Notes under the pieces: model-generated
The model's input: only the letters and a program-made list of their open reading frames with translations
Databases searched by the model: none
Told to the model about the DNA's origin: nothing
Part shown: piece by piece, positions 43,625 to 52,516 of the stretch
Position numbering within the stretch: position 1 is the stretch's first letter
How the letters are laid out: each line of letters starts with the position of its first letter
Program-made: the position numbers and the translations under genes
NCBI RefSeq assembly: GCF_030762805.1
Contig: NZ_CP129113.1
Span: 820,001-884,000, forward strand
Length of the DNA stretch: 64,000 nt
Source of the DNA: Aciduricibacillus chroicocephali
Lineage (GTDB): Bacteria; Bacillota; Bacilli; Bacillales; Amphibacillaceae
Reading direction: 5' to 3'

Positions 43625-44925
43625 GTAGCAAAGATATTATAGTGCCCCAGCTAGCTGAATCTATTACTGAGGGTACAATTGTAAAATGGCTCGTTAAAGA
43701 GGGAGAAGAAGTCGAGAAAGACAATCCAATTGTTGAACTTGAAACAGATAAAGTGAACGTGGAAATTAACACAGATTACACCGGTGTCCTTGAAAAAATC
43801 ATTGCCGGTCCAGGAACTGATGTAGTGGTAGGTGAAACAATTGCCCGTATAACGGAGGGTTCCCCAGTACATGATTCCCAACAAAATGAGAAGGAAGAAA
43901 TAATAGAGGTCGACAACACAGATCATCAGGAGGAATTAACTGAATCCATTTCGAGGAAAGATGAGCCGGATTCAGAATCTGCTTTGCTTAATGTTCCGGC
44001 GACCCCCTCAGCACGCAAATACGCCCGCGAGCATGGTCTTAGCCTGAATGAGCTCGACAGGAAGCTTGTTGAGTCCTATGGCAGGATTGGAAGGAGGGAA
44101 GCAGAACTGATAGGTTCTTTAAAGAATGGAGAGAAAGAACAGTCGAATGGTTTTAAGAACGGTGGCAACAAAACGGGAGACACTGAAGTGGAAGAAACCC
44201 CGTTGCAAAATACGAATTCAGAGCGTCCAACCGAAAGAAGAAAGATGTCTCGTCGCCGCATGACAATTGCCAAAAGGCTTGTTGAAGCCCAACAAGAGGC
44301 TGCAATGCTAACTACGTTTAATGAAGTAGATATGACAAATGTTATGAAACTGCGTAAAGAAAGAAAAGAGAAGTTCAAGGAGAAACACGGTGTGAAACTT
44401 GGTTTCATGTCTTTCTTCACGAAAGCCGTCGTTGCGGCTCTAAAAGACTTCCCATTGCTCAATGCAGAGATTGAGGGGAACGAACTCATAATTAAGAATT
44501 ATTTTGATATCGGTATTGCTGTAGCTACAGATGATGGTTTGGTCGTACCAGTTGTCCGAAATGCTGATAAACTTGATTTTGCGGGTATCGAACGGAAGAT
44601 CGGAGAGCTCAGTGAACGTGCGCGCAACAATGAATTGGAGATAGCGGACTTGCAGGGGGGCAGCTTTACGATAACAAACGGTGGTGTATTCGGTTCACTG
44701 CTATCTACACCTATTCTAAATGCTCCGCAAGTTGGAATACTAGGAATGCATACGATACAAAAACGACCAGTAGCCATGCCTGATGATACAATTGAGATTC
44801 GGCCAATGATGTATTTGGCTGTTTCATATGATCATCGAATAGTGGATGGCAAGGAAGCGGTTCAGTTCCTTGTCCGTATTAAACAATTACTCGAAGATCC
44901 ATATGACTTGCTTCTTGAAGGATAA
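43621..44925 (+). CDS. odhB: dihydrolipoamide succinyltransferase (E2 of 2-oxoglutarate dehydrogenase)
   Basis: A 434-residue E2. The lipoyl domain (1-78) carries the lipoylated lysine in [10 protein letters not shown]; a Glu/Asp-rich linker follows; the peripheral subunit-binding domain is near 120-155 ([14 protein letters not shown]); the catalytic domain (about 200-434) ends in YDHRIVDG with the active-site His and Asp. It forms the core of the complex and transfers succinyl groups to CoA. ATG at 43621 lies inside the odhA stop (ATGA), so the two are coupled. Terminator at 44932. Confidence 0.97.
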   Translation: MSSKDIIVPQLAESITEGTIVKWLVKEGEEVEKDNPIVELETDKVNVEINTDYTGVLEKIIAGPGTDVVVGETIARITEGSPVHDSQQNEKEEIIEVDNTDHQEELTESISRKDEPDSESALLNVPATPSARKYAREHGLSLNELDRKLVESYGRIGRREAELIGSLKNGEKEQSNGFKNGGNKTGDTEVEETPLQNTNSERPTERRKMSRRRMTIAKRLVEAQQEAAMLTTFNEVDMTNVMKLRKERKEKFKEKHGVKLGFMSFFTKAVVAALKDFPLLNAEIEGNELIIKNYFDIGIAVATDDGLVVPVVRNADKLDFAGIERKIGELSERARNNELEIADLQGGSFTITNGGVFGSLLSTPILNAPQVGILGMHTIQKRPVAMPDDTIEIRPMMYLAVSYDHRIVDGKEAVQFLVRIKQLLEDPYDLLLEG

Positions 44926-44931
44926 TAGAAC

Positions 44932-44966
44932 GACCTGCCGACATACGATCGGCAGGTCCTTTTTTG
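44932..44966 (+). terminator. terminator of odhAB
   Basis: GACCTGCCGA and TCGGCAGGTC arms, short loop, TTTTTTG tail. Confidence 0.9.
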
Positions 44967-45060
44967 TCTTTTTCCGAACATTATTCATCTACGTTAAGGG
45001 AAAACTAATAAACGAAAGCATATTTACAATTTTATTAATCGAAATTTATGTAAAATACTG

Positions 45061-45120
45061 TTGCAAAATGTCTAAAAAGCGAATATTATTATCAATGTGT
45101 TTTTAAAACATTCGGAAAGC
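45061..45120 (+). promoter_or_regulatory. promoter with paired PurBox-like sites
   Basis: TTGCAA, 17 bases, TATTAT (45084-45089) forms a promoter. It is flanked by inverted PurBox-like motifs, AAAAAGCGAATATT (45074-45087) and, reversed, GCTTTCCGAATGTTT (45106-45120), spaced 18 bases, as in PurR targets (consensus AWWWCCGAACWWT). A further isolated TTTTTCCGAACATT is at 44968. No purine riboswitch is seen. Confidence 0.5.
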
Positions 45121-45131
45121 AAGGTGTCCTC

Positions 45132-46424
45132 ATGGATCGATTTTTCAAATTAAAAGATAATAATACATCTGTTCGGACTGAGCTGACTGCTGGTCTGACT
45201 ACATTTCTGACAATGGTTTATATCGTTGTCATCAACCCGTCTGTTTTGCAAGGAGCGGGTGTACCATTCAATCAGGTGTTCATGGCAACAGTCATTTCCG
45301 CCATTATTGGTACATTAATTATGGGGCTCTTTGCTAATTATCCAATCGCGATAGCTCCAGGTATGGGAATGAATGCATATTTCGCAAGTGTTGTAGCTTC
45401 ACACGGTGTTTCCTATCAGGTTGTTTTCGGTACTGTATTCATTGCCGGTCTCATTTTTATTCTGCTAAGTTTGACACATTTACGCGAAACGCTTATCAGT
45501 GCGATACCGCCTTCTTTGAAGTATGGCATTACATCAGGAATTGGTCTGTTCATCGCTTTTCTTGGTCTTAAGCAATCGGGCATTATCGTTCCGAATAAGG
45601 CGACAATGGTCGGGTTCGGTGACTTCGGTGAACCGGTTACGATGCTTACGCTAATTGGTCTATTTATTACGTTGATTCTACTCGTATGGAATTTGCGTGG
45701 TGCTCTTTTCATCGGCATGATTATTACAGGGATCATTGGTTATTTCATGGGTCTAATTGATTTTCATCATAAGTTTGTCTCTGCACCACCGACTCCAGTA
45801 TTTTTTGATATTGACATTGCTGGCGTATTCTCACATAGCCTGTATACAGTCGTTTTCGCATTCCTGCTTGTCACGATCTTCGATACAACAGGGACAATGA
45901 TTGGTGTCGCTGAGAAAGCTGGCTTCATCAAAGACGGCAAATTGCCACGTGCGAAAGCAGCTTTGCTTGCTGATGCCACAGCAACAACAGTCGGCTCTGT
46001 ATTCGGCACAAGCCCTTCATCAGCATATGTTGAATCTACTTCAGGTGTTGCTGCAGGTGGCCGAACAGGTCTTACATCTGTTACTGTGGCAGCATTGTTC
46101 GCAATCTCGATCTTCTTCACTCCTGTAATCGGTGCAATTTCGAGCTTGCCGGCAATTACTTCACCAGTACTCATCATCGTTGGTTGCTTCATGATGGAGG
46201 GACTTGCAAAAATTGCCTGGACGAAATTTGATGAAGCGTTCCCGGCATTTGCAATTCTCATGGCAATGCCGCTTACTTCAAGCATTGCTACTGGTATTTC
46301 AATAGGATTCATCACATATCCGCTGCTTAAGCTTGTTGGCGGTAAAGGTAAAGAAGTTCATTGGCTTCTATACGTGTTCGGTGTTATCTTCGTATTACAG
46401 ATGATTTTCTTCCCGGCACATTAA
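45132..46424 (+). CDS. guanine/hypoxanthine permease (NCS2 family, PbuG/PbuO type)
   Basis: A 430-residue purine carrier with about 12-14 membrane segments. It begins FKLKDNNTSVRTELTAGLTT, has GMGMNAYFA (about 76-84), GLKQSGIIV (about 145-153) and FDTTGTMIGVAEKAG (about 254-268), the signature of the AzgA-like NCS2 branch, plus SPSSAYVESTSGVAAGGRTGL (in part: ESTSGVAAGGRTG). It imports hypoxanthine and guanine by proton symport. ATG at 45132 follows AAGGTGTCC. PurBox-like sites upstream support control by PurR. Confidence 0.9.
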   Translation: MDRFFKLKDNNTSVRTELTAGLTTFLTMVYIVVINPSVLQGAGVPFNQVFMATVISAIIGTLIMGLFANYPIAIAPGMGMNAYFASVVASHGVSYQVVFGTVFIAGLIFILLSLTHLRETLISAIPPSLKYGITSGIGLFIAFLGLKQSGIIVPNKATMVGFGDFGEPVTMLTLIGLFITLILLVWNLRGALFIGMIITGIIGYFMGLIDFHHKFVSAPPTPVFFDIDIAGVFSHSLYTVVFAFLLVTIFDTTGTMIGVAEKAGFIKDGKLPRAKAALLADATATTVGSVFGTSPSSAYVESTSGVAAGGRTGLTSVTVAALFAISIFFTPVIGAISSLPAITSPVLIIVGCFMMEGLAKIAWTKFDEAFPAFAILMAMPLTSSIATGISIGFITYPLLKLVGGKGKEVHWLLYVFGVIFVLQMIFFPAH

Positions 46425-46433
46425 ATTTTTGAG

Positions 46434-46487
46434 GAAAGGGTTATTCCCCAAGTCTGGAAAGAGACTTGGGGAATAACCCTTTTTTTA
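46434..46487 (+). terminator. Rho-independent terminator
   Basis: AAAGGGTTATTCCCCAAGTC and its exact complement with a short GGAAAG loop and a T run; one of the strongest hairpins here. Confidence 0.95.
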
Positions 46488-46648
46488 ATGGAACTTTGTG
46501 TGTATCACTAACCCTTTAAGATTAGAAAATTTAATAAACATTTAATTATGTCTAGGAAAAATTGGTTTTTAAATATATCTTTACCTATTTGTTTGTATAA
46601 TGGAATCATCATTATTTAAAATAGAAGCTTCATGGTAAAGGAGTTACT

Positions 46649-48121
46649 ATGCAAAAAATAAAAGATTTATTTAAAAAAACATGGTTTCTAGGATGCCTTG
46701 TCATAATTTTTGCGACCAGCGTTTTATGGAATATCCCGATTGAGAAGAGAAAATATGGACTTTCTGAAAGCAGTTTGGTAACAGACTATACAGGACTTCT
46801 CCCCGAACGAGTTGTGAGAGTAGTCAAAGCTGCAGATCGCCAAGAATTACAAAAGATTGCCAAACAAGCAAATGAAAGTGGTCAACGAATTTCAGTTGCT
46901 GGATTGCAACACTCACAAGGTGGCCATACGTATTATAAAGATGGTGTTGTTCTAGATATGCGGACATACAACAGGATATTGGAAATTAATGAATTGCAAA
47001 AAACCGTTCGTGTCGAAGCAGGAGCGACTTGGGAAGATGTTCAGGATGCGATATTGCCTTATGGTTTAGCTTTAAAGGTGACTCAATCGCAATCGATTTT
47101 CACGATAGGCGGCTCCCTCTCTGTAAATGGTCATGGCAGAGATATTCGATTTGGACCCATGGCGGGAACGGTTAAAGAAATGACGTTACTGACCCCCACA
47201 GGAGAAATAAAGAGATTAACCAGCAGAGGAGATTCAGAGGAGTGGATGAAGTACGTATTGGGTGGTTATGGATTATTCGGTGTGATTTTGGATGTGACAT
47301 TGGAATTGACGGATAATGATATATACACCATTCATACAGAAAAGTTAAAAACAGAGGAATACGAGTCCTACTTCAATAATTTAATGAAGGATGATAATGC
47401 GGCTATGCATTACGCTAGGGTTAGTGTGGCACCAAGTTCCTTTTTAGACGAAATGTATGTAATTGATTACAATCATACTGGTAAACAAGATCGTTCAACC
47501 TCACTTAAAGGTGAGCAAGGTGTACGGTTATCCAAACTTGCACTCGATTTGGGACGACATGGGGGAGGAATGGAAGACCTCTTTTGGAGAGCCCAGAAAA
47601 AATATATTGCATCAATTGATAAAAAGGAAATTACTCGAAATAATGCGATGCGGTCGGAATCAACTTTCATGGAATTTACGAAGCCTGGGCGGGTAGAAGT
47701 ACTGCAGGAGTATTTTGTACCGGTCCATTCATATGAGGAATATATAAAGGATTTAAAAAAATTGCTTTCAGCTGATGACAAAAATGATGATTTTAAAGTA
47801 CATAATATTACAGTTCGATATGCGGCCAAAGACAATTTGACGAGTTTGAATTATGCCAAAGAAGATATGTTGGGTCTGGTCGTCTTGATTCAGCACGGTT
47901 TAAAAGAAAAAGAGATTGCTGAGGCGACTGCTATAATCCGGGATTGGACCGATCTAACCCTTAAATACGACGGAACTTATTACTTGCCTTATTACCGTTA
48001 TCAGACAAAGGAACAATTCAAGGCATCATATCCTGATTGGGAAAAATTCCGTACAGAAAAATTAAAAAGAGATTCAAATGAGGTTTTTCAAAACTTGTTT
48101 TACGACCATTACATTAAATGA
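46649..48121 (+). CDS. membrane-anchored FAD-binding oxidoreductase
   Basis: A 490-residue flavoprotein with one N-terminal membrane segment (about 12-28, FLGCLVIIFATSVLW), so the enzyme lies outside the membrane. A PCMH-type FAD domain follows (about 55-225): AGLQHSQGGHTYY (about 84-96, with a possible FAD-linking His), VEAGATWEDVQ and GGSLSVNGHGRD. The C-terminal cap domain contains a repeated KYDGTYYLPY-like aromatic stretch. It resembles sugar or lactone oxidases such as DprE1/arabinonolactone oxidase in outline only; the substrate is unknown. ATG at 46649 follows AAAGGAG. Operon with the membrane gene at 48133. Confidence 0.8.
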   Translation: MQKIKDLFKKTWFLGCLVIIFATSVLWNIPIEKRKYGLSESSLVTDYTGLLPERVVRVVKAADRQELQKIAKQANESGQRISVAGLQHSQGGHTYYKDGVVLDMRTYNRILEINELQKTVRVEAGATWEDVQDAILPYGLALKVTQSQSIFTIGGSLSVNGHGRDIRFGPMAGTVKEMTLLTPTGEIKRLTSRGDSEEWMKYVLGGYGLFGVILDVTLELTDNDIYTIHTEKLKTEEYESYFNNLMKDDNAAMHYARVSVAPSSFLDEMYVIDYNHTGKQDRSTSLKGEQGVRLSKLALDLGRHGGGMEDLFWRAQKKYIASIDKKEITRNNAMRSESTFMEFTKPGRVEVLQEYFVPVHSYEEYIKDLKKLLSADDKNDDFKVHNITVRYAAKDNLTSLNYAKEDMLGLVVLIQHGLKEKEIAEATAIIRDWTDLTLKYDGTYYLPYYRYQTKEQFKASYPDWEKFRTEKLKRDSNEVFQNLFYDHYIK

Positions 48122-48132
48122 GGGAGCACAGC

Positions 48133-48636
48133 ATGAGTTATAAACAATACATACCCCTTGTTGTAACGGTGGGACAGGTCGCTATTTTTCCATATTATAT
48201 AATTTGGTTAAAAGGAGTATCTTTGACTTTTAGCTTGTTCGCTTGGTTCTTTGCTGCGTTCTCTTTTTCCGCTGCTTGGGGTTACCAAATGTATCAGTCA
48301 AAAAAAGATAAAAACAATATTCATATCTCTTTTATATACATTGGAATGGGGATTGTATATATAATTACTGGTTTTATTAAGACTACGTTTGAAAATCTGC
48401 CTTATATCGTTCTTCTGTTGCAAATCATCTTAGGTGTGCTGCAAGGTTACTTTCGCGCTTGGCACTCTGGACAGAAAGCCTATTATTTACAAGTTGTTCA
48501 CCATTACTTAATTGTCGGTTTTATGATGATCGGCTTATCTTTTGTCAAAGTAATATCTCCAGCTGTTTTTATCGCTGTTTTTGGATTTTTACTTTGTGGT
48601 TGCGGTTTTTTGAGTTTAGTCAAAAAAACTAGCTAG
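48133..48636 (+). CDS. hypothetical membrane protein paired with FAD oxidoreductase
   Basis: A 167-residue integral membrane protein with about five hydrophobic helices (from IPLVVTVGQVAIFPYYIIWL to VFIAVFGFLLCGCGFLSL) and two adjacent histidines in QVVHHYLIVG. It lies 11 bases after the oxidoreductase stop. ATG at 48133 has GAGGGAG before it; an ATG overlapping the previous stop (48118) is the alternative. A quinone- or heme-linked electron acceptor for the oxidase is a guess from the pairing and the His pair. Family not recognised. Confidence 0.6.
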   Translation: MSYKQYIPLVVTVGQVAIFPYYIIWLKGVSLTFSLFAWFFAAFSFSAAWGYQMYQSKKDKNNIHISFIYIGMGIVYIITGFIKTTFENLPYIVLLLQIILGVLQGYFRAWHSGQKAYYLQVVHHYLIVGFMMIGLSFVKVISPAVFIAVFGFLLCGCGFLSLVKKTS

Positions 48637-48698
48637 TCTAGATTTTGCCACTAGTTACGTTATGACAAACGAGCGGCTTGTTGACATCAATTTAGAAT

Positions 48699-48742
48699 AG
48701 AAAAAGCAGGGAATCTATCCGTGTTGGATTCCCTGCTTTTTT
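48699..48742. terminator. bidirectional terminator
   Basis: AAAAAGCAGGGAAT and ATTCCCTGCTTTTTT arms, 14-base loop; it overlaps the C-terminal codons of the convergent MATE gene. Confidence 0.85.
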
Positions 48743-50082
48743 TGTGCCTTTTTTTGAACGAAATAAAGTCTCGCATAGAGCAGAGTGGTACCGATGGCTA
48801 GCCCAATGATGAGTCCGATCCAATAACCGAATGGACCCAAAGTTGTATAATGAGCACTGAGCCAACCGACAGGAAGTCCGATGATCCAAAATGAAAGAAT
48901 GGCCATCAAGAAAGCTGCATTAACATCCTTGTAACCTCGTAATATACCTTGCAAAGGCGCTCCAAAGGCATCGGCAAGTTGCAGTAAAATGGCATAAAGT
49001 AGAAAATGAGACGTAAGCGCGACTACTTTTGTATCACTGTTGTAAAGCATTGCTACATCGTCACTTGCAAACAGAAGAACGAGTCCGAGAACAACTGCAA
49101 TCAGTACACCGCTGAACAGTCCGATACGTCCATATACTTTAGCATCATGAAACCTTTTACGCCCAACTTCATAGCCGACTGCGATGGTGAGAGCCATCCC
49201 GACACTTAACGGAATCATATAGAGAAGTGAATAGAAATTCATTGCTGCCTGATGGGCTGCAATTGTGGTTGTACTGTATACAGACATGAGAATTGTCACA
49301 CCCGAGAAGATGCTTGTTTCAATGAAAATCGCAAATCCAATCGGTACACCAATCTTGAATTGTTCGAGCCAATCAGCAAAAACGGGCCTTCTCCAATTCC
49401 AAAAAATCATATATTGTCTGAATGGCTGCATCATACTGACAATGAGAACGGCAATGATGCATATAATCCAGTAAGTGATCGCTGTTGCAATTCCGGCACC
49501 GACACCTCCAAAGGCTGGTACACCAAGTTTGCCGAAGATAAAAATGTAGTTAAAGAAGATGTTAAGAGGCAGAGCAATCAGGATAATAAACATCGAAACC
49601 CTTGTTTGTCCAAGAGCATCAACGAAGCTGCGAATGGTATTGAATACGAATAGCGGTATGACTCCTGTCAGCAAGGCAAGAACATAATGCTTAGCGATCA
49701 CTTTGACTTGATGATCAAGGTCCATCAAATCAAGCACTGGTCCAAGTAAGAACAGGGCACCTGCAATGATGACAATAGCTAGAAATAATGCGATGTATAT
49801 TGCCTGCTTTACTTTATCTGAAACAGTTTTATGTTCTTCAGCTCCGAGCAAATGAGAGACAATCGGTGTGATTGCAAGCAGGACACCATTTATACCAGTA
49901 AAGACTGGGACCCAGATACTTGAGCCGATAGCTACACCGGCAAGGTCTTCAGTTCCAACACGTCCGGACATCAGTGTATCGAATACGTTCATGAGATACA
50001 TGCTGACCTGCGTGATGAGAATGGGGACGACAATGGTGAGAAAAAGTTTGATCTTGTCCCGCAGCCGTGCTGTTTCATACAT
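48715..50082 (-). CDS. MATE family efflux transporter (NorM-like)
   Basis: A 455-residue MATE pump with 12 membrane segments in two halves. The first half shows FDTLMSGRVGTEDLAGVAIG (in part: TLMSGRVGTEDLAG, about 35-48), PLNIFFNYIFIFGKLG and FGGVGAGIAT; the second half repeats HQAAMNFYSL and FGAPLQGILRG. NorM-type pumps expel drugs or toxic organic cations by sodium or proton antiport; substrate unknown. ATG at 50082 follows AAAAGGAAG. Single gene. Confidence 0.93.
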   Translation of the reverse strand: MYETARLRDKIKLFLTIVVPILITQVSMYLMNVFDTLMSGRVGTEDLAGVAIGSSIWVPVFTGINGVLLAITPIVSHLLGAEEHKTVSDKVKQAIYIALFLAIVIIAGALFLLGPVLDLMDLDHQVKVIAKHYVLALLTGVIPLFVFNTIRSFVDALGQTRVSMFIILIALPLNIFFNYIFIFGKLGVPAFGGVGAGIATAITYWIICIIAVLIVSMMQPFRQYMIFWNWRRPVFADWLEQFKIGVPIGFAIFIETSIFSGVTILMSVYSTTTIAAHQAAMNFYSLLYMIPLSVGMALTIAVGYEVGRKRFHDAKVYGRIGLFSGVLIAVVLGLVLLFASDDVAMLYNSDTKVVALTSHFLLYAILLQLADAFGAPLQGILRGYKDVNAAFLMAILSFWIIGLPVGWLSAHYTTLGPFGYWIGLIIGLAIGTTLLYARLYFVQKKAQKKQGIQHG

Positions 50083-50202
50083 ATAAATCTTCCTTTTTTA
50101 TAGTTTTTCGCTTAGGATGTAAGAGATGGATTTTATGAAAAAAGTGAATAAAAGCATTATAGCGCTTCTAAAGGCATTAAGGAAGAAAGGACGTCATCAC
50201 TA

Positions 50203-51273
50203 GTGAAGAGGAAACGTATTTTATTTACTGGCGGCGGTACAGCTGGCCATGTAATTGTCAATCTGGCGCTCATTCCGGTTTTTCAGGAAAAGGGCTGGGA
50301 AATAGATTATATCGGGTCCAAGAATGGTATTGAAAAGGACCTCGTCCAACAACTTGAAGGTGTGACATACCATGCAGTCTCTACAGGGAAACTGAGACGA
50401 TACATGTCAAAAGAGAACTTAAAAGACCCTTTCAAGGTACTGAAAGGCACGATGCAGTCTTGTAACATTATTCGAAAGCGCAAGCCATCGGTCATTTTTT
50501 CAAAAGGTGGTTTCGTTTCAGTCCCTGTCATGATTGCCTCAAAGTTACTGCGAGTGCCTGCTGTCATCCATGAATCGGACTATACACCAGGACTTGCGAA
50601 TAAAATTGCCATCCCGTTTTCCAGAAAAGTGCTAGCTACATTTGAAGAAACATTGCGTTATCTTCCTGAGAAGAAAGCAGAGTATGTTGGAGCTGTCATC
50701 AGAAAGGAACTTTTCTCTGGAGAGAAGGCAAAAGGACTTGCATTTGCAGGACTTGAAGGGAAGCGACCGGTTCTCCTAGTGATGGGAGGAAGTGGCGGAT
50801 CTGAAAAAATCAACAGTGCAATTCGAGAAGGGCTTGACCGTCTGCTTGAGACATATGAAATTATTCATATTTGCGGTAAAGGCAAAATGGCTCCGGAATT
50901 TGATTGTCCGGGCTATCGTCAGTTCGAGTATGTCCAAGATGAGTTGAAAGATATCTTCGCTGCGACAGACTATGTTCTTTCGCGTGCAGGTTCAAATGCA
51001 ATTTTCGAATTCCTCGCTTTGCGCATTCCGATGCTGCTCGTTCCACTCGGACTTAATGCCAGTCGCGGTGATCAAATTGTTAATGCGAAATCTTTTGCAG
51101 AAAAGCGATATGCCCGTGTGCTGGATGAAGATCAACTTACGACAGAGACGCTTGCCGAAGAATTGGAACAGCTGAAGGAGTACGGGCCGATCATGGTCGA
51201 CCAAATGCGCCAGACAAACGCTTCCGATTCGTTACAAAAAGTTGTTTCCATCATTGAAAATACGAGTAAATGA
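50203..51273 (+). CDS. murG: UDP-GlcNAc:lipid I N-acetylglucosaminyltransferase (MurG, GGTAGH type)
   Basis: A 356-residue GT28 enzyme that adds GlcNAc to lipid I in peptidoglycan synthesis. Glycine loop 1 reads GGGTAGHV (10-17; most MurGs have GGTGGH), loop 2 FSKGGFVSVP, loop 3 VMGGSGGSEKIN (about 194-205), and the UDP-GlcNAc site is SRAGSNAIFEFLAL (about 261-274). It is the variant branch common in some Firmicutes. It is not in a dcw cluster here; a second MurG could exist elsewhere. GTG start at 50203; the site GAAAGGA is 12 bases upstream, a long spacing. Confidence 0.9.
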   Translation: MKRKRILFTGGGTAGHVIVNLALIPVFQEKGWEIDYIGSKNGIEKDLVQQLEGVTYHAVSTGKLRRYMSKENLKDPFKVLKGTMQSCNIIRKRKPSVIFSKGGFVSVPVMIASKLLRVPAVIHESDYTPGLANKIAIPFSRKVLATFEETLRYLPEKKAEYVGAVIRKELFSGEKAKGLAFAGLEGKRPVLLVMGGSGGSEKINSAIREGLDRLLETYEIIHICGKGKMAPEFDCPGYRQFEYVQDELKDIFAATDYVLSRAGSNAIFEFLALRIPMLLVPLGLNASRGDQIVNAKSFAEKRYARVLDEDQLTTETLAEELEQLKEYGPIMVDQMRQTNASDSLQKVVSIIENTSK

Positions 51274-51316
51274 AAAACGTATGCCCTCATTTTTACACGG
51301 GGGCATACGTTTTTAC
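51271..51316. terminator. bidirectional terminator
   Basis: AAAAACGTATGCCC and GGGCATACGTTTTTA arms between convergent murG and marR genes. Confidence 0.9.
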
Positions 51317-51741
51317 TTTTGCAAAAGTGCTGCAAGTTTTTCGAGCTGTGAGACAAAGAGAAGAATTTCATCTTGGTGGCAAGTCGTCAGCTTTTCTTCT
51401 ATTAGGTCAATGATTCTCCGTTCAATCTTACGGATAAGTGCTGAGCCTTGTTCAGTGGCTACAAGATAAATTGTTCTTTTATCTTTGGCGTTGCCTGTCT
51501 TCATGATCAATCCCAAGTTTTCCAGGCGATTGATCTGAGCTGTGATTGTGCTCTTGCCAACCTCGAAATTCCCTGCAATCTCCGTATTGGTCGTCTGCCT
51601 TTGGTGGACGATATACTGAAGCGTAAAAAACAGTTCTCTCTTTATTTCCGGGTGTGCTGTTTCTCTGATAATCCGATTGATGTTGCTGCCGATTGTGCGC
51701 ATCGCTGCTTGATAACGCTCGGCAACTTTTGTGAAGTCCAC
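51313..51741 (-). CDS. MarR family transcriptional regulator
   Basis: A 142-residue winged-helix repressor. The recognition region NTEIAGNFEVGKSTITAQINRLENLGLI (in part: STITAQINRLENLG) and wing KDKRTIYL are typical; helical ends form the dimer. Start GTG at 51741 after GAGGGGG; 36 further upstream codons are open but have no site. It may control itself or the divergent genes, but none is adjacent: its neighbours are murG (convergent) and carbonic anhydrase (same strand, downstream of its own promoter). Ligand and targets are unknown. Confidence 0.9.
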   Translation of the reverse strand: MDFTKVAERYQAAMRTIGSNINRIIRETAHPEIKRELFFTLQYIVHQRQTTNTEIAGNFEVGKSTITAQINRLENLGLIMKTGNAKDKRTIYLVATEQGSALIRKIERRIIDLIEEKLTTCHQDEILLFVSQLEKLAALLQK

Positions 51742-51831
51742 GTATTGATCCCCCTCGGATAAATAGACAACTTCCTTGAAACTGCTCACATTATAGCATA
51801 AAACATTCCAAAAAGTAGCAAAACATTGTAA

Positions 51832-51878
51832 GAAAAAGGCAGCCTGCAAATCTTATTGCAGATTTGCAGGCTGCGTGC
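51832..51878 (-). terminator. terminator of the carbonic anhydrase gene
   Basis: GCAGCCTGCAAATCT and exact complement, short loop, T run on the minus strand; it lies just upstream of the marR start. Confidence 0.85.
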
Positions 51879-51892
51879 CTTAATTGGACCGA

Positions 51893-52450
51893 TTATTTCG
51901 CATCTCTTGTTACAACGTCAACTTTTCCTGTTTCCGGATCAATTACAAGGCCATGAACCTTGACGTTCTTAGGAAGCAACGGATGGTTGCGAAGAATAGA
52001 TACACTCTGTTCAACAGATTGTTCAACTGTTTCGAAGCCGTGGAACTCATCTTCAAAATCAATTCCTGAATGCTGAAGCGCGTCAATTGTTTCTTGCGGA
52101 ATACCACGCTCAACCATTGTCTTTTCCAATGCAGGTACATCCATTTTTGACATGCCACAATCATGGTGTCCGATTACAGCAACTTCATCAGCCTGCAAGT
52201 TGTAGACTGCAACGAGGATACTCTTTACAATGCTGTCAAATGGCTTGCGGATAATCGCACCAGCATTTTTAACCATTTTTACGTCGCCGTTCTGGATGTT
52301 CAGTGCACGCTGAAGTAGTTCGACAAGACGGGATTCCATGCAAGTGAAGACGACCATCTTTTTATTCGGAATGCTGTCAGTTTTATAAGGCTCATATTGC
52401 TTTCCTTCTACGAATTCTTTGTTGTAATCAAGCATCTCTTGTAAGTGCAT
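51893..52450 (-). CDS. beta-class carbonic anhydrase (YtiB-like)
   Basis: A 185-residue zinc enzyme that hydrates carbon dioxide. Zinc ligands are Cys37 (in TCMESR), His95 and Cys98 (HHDC). The usual Asp-Arg dyad (CxDxR) reads CMESR, so Asp39 is replaced by Glu. A second cluster of acidic residues (GIDFEDEFHGFE) forms the family's loop. Length and C terminus (VHGLVIDPETGKVDVV) match YtiB of B. subtilis. ATG at 52450 follows TTGGAGG. Single gene. Confidence 0.88.
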   Translation of the reverse strand: MHLQEMLDYNKEFVEGKQYEPYKTDSIPNKKMVVFTCMESRLVELLQRALNIQNGDVKMVKNAGAIIRKPFDSIVKSILVAVYNLQADEVAVIGHHDCGMSKMDVPALEKTMVERGIPQETIDALQHSGIDFEDEFHGFETVEQSVEQSVSILRNHPLLPKNVKVHGLVIDPETGKVDVVTRDAK

Positions 52451-52516
52451 TATTCATTCCTCCAACTGTTATGTTTAATTTCATGTAATTACTATAACAG
52501 TTTTCTATCTAGTTGA

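Noticed and set aside
44966-45131. Purine riboswitch before the NCS2 permease
   Set aside because: The conserved aptamer loops and stems are absent; PurBox-like sites explain the region better.
45767-46315. 182-codon minus-strand frame opposite the purine permease
   Set aside because: It is an antisense shadow of the permease gene, without a ribosome binding site or recognisable domains.
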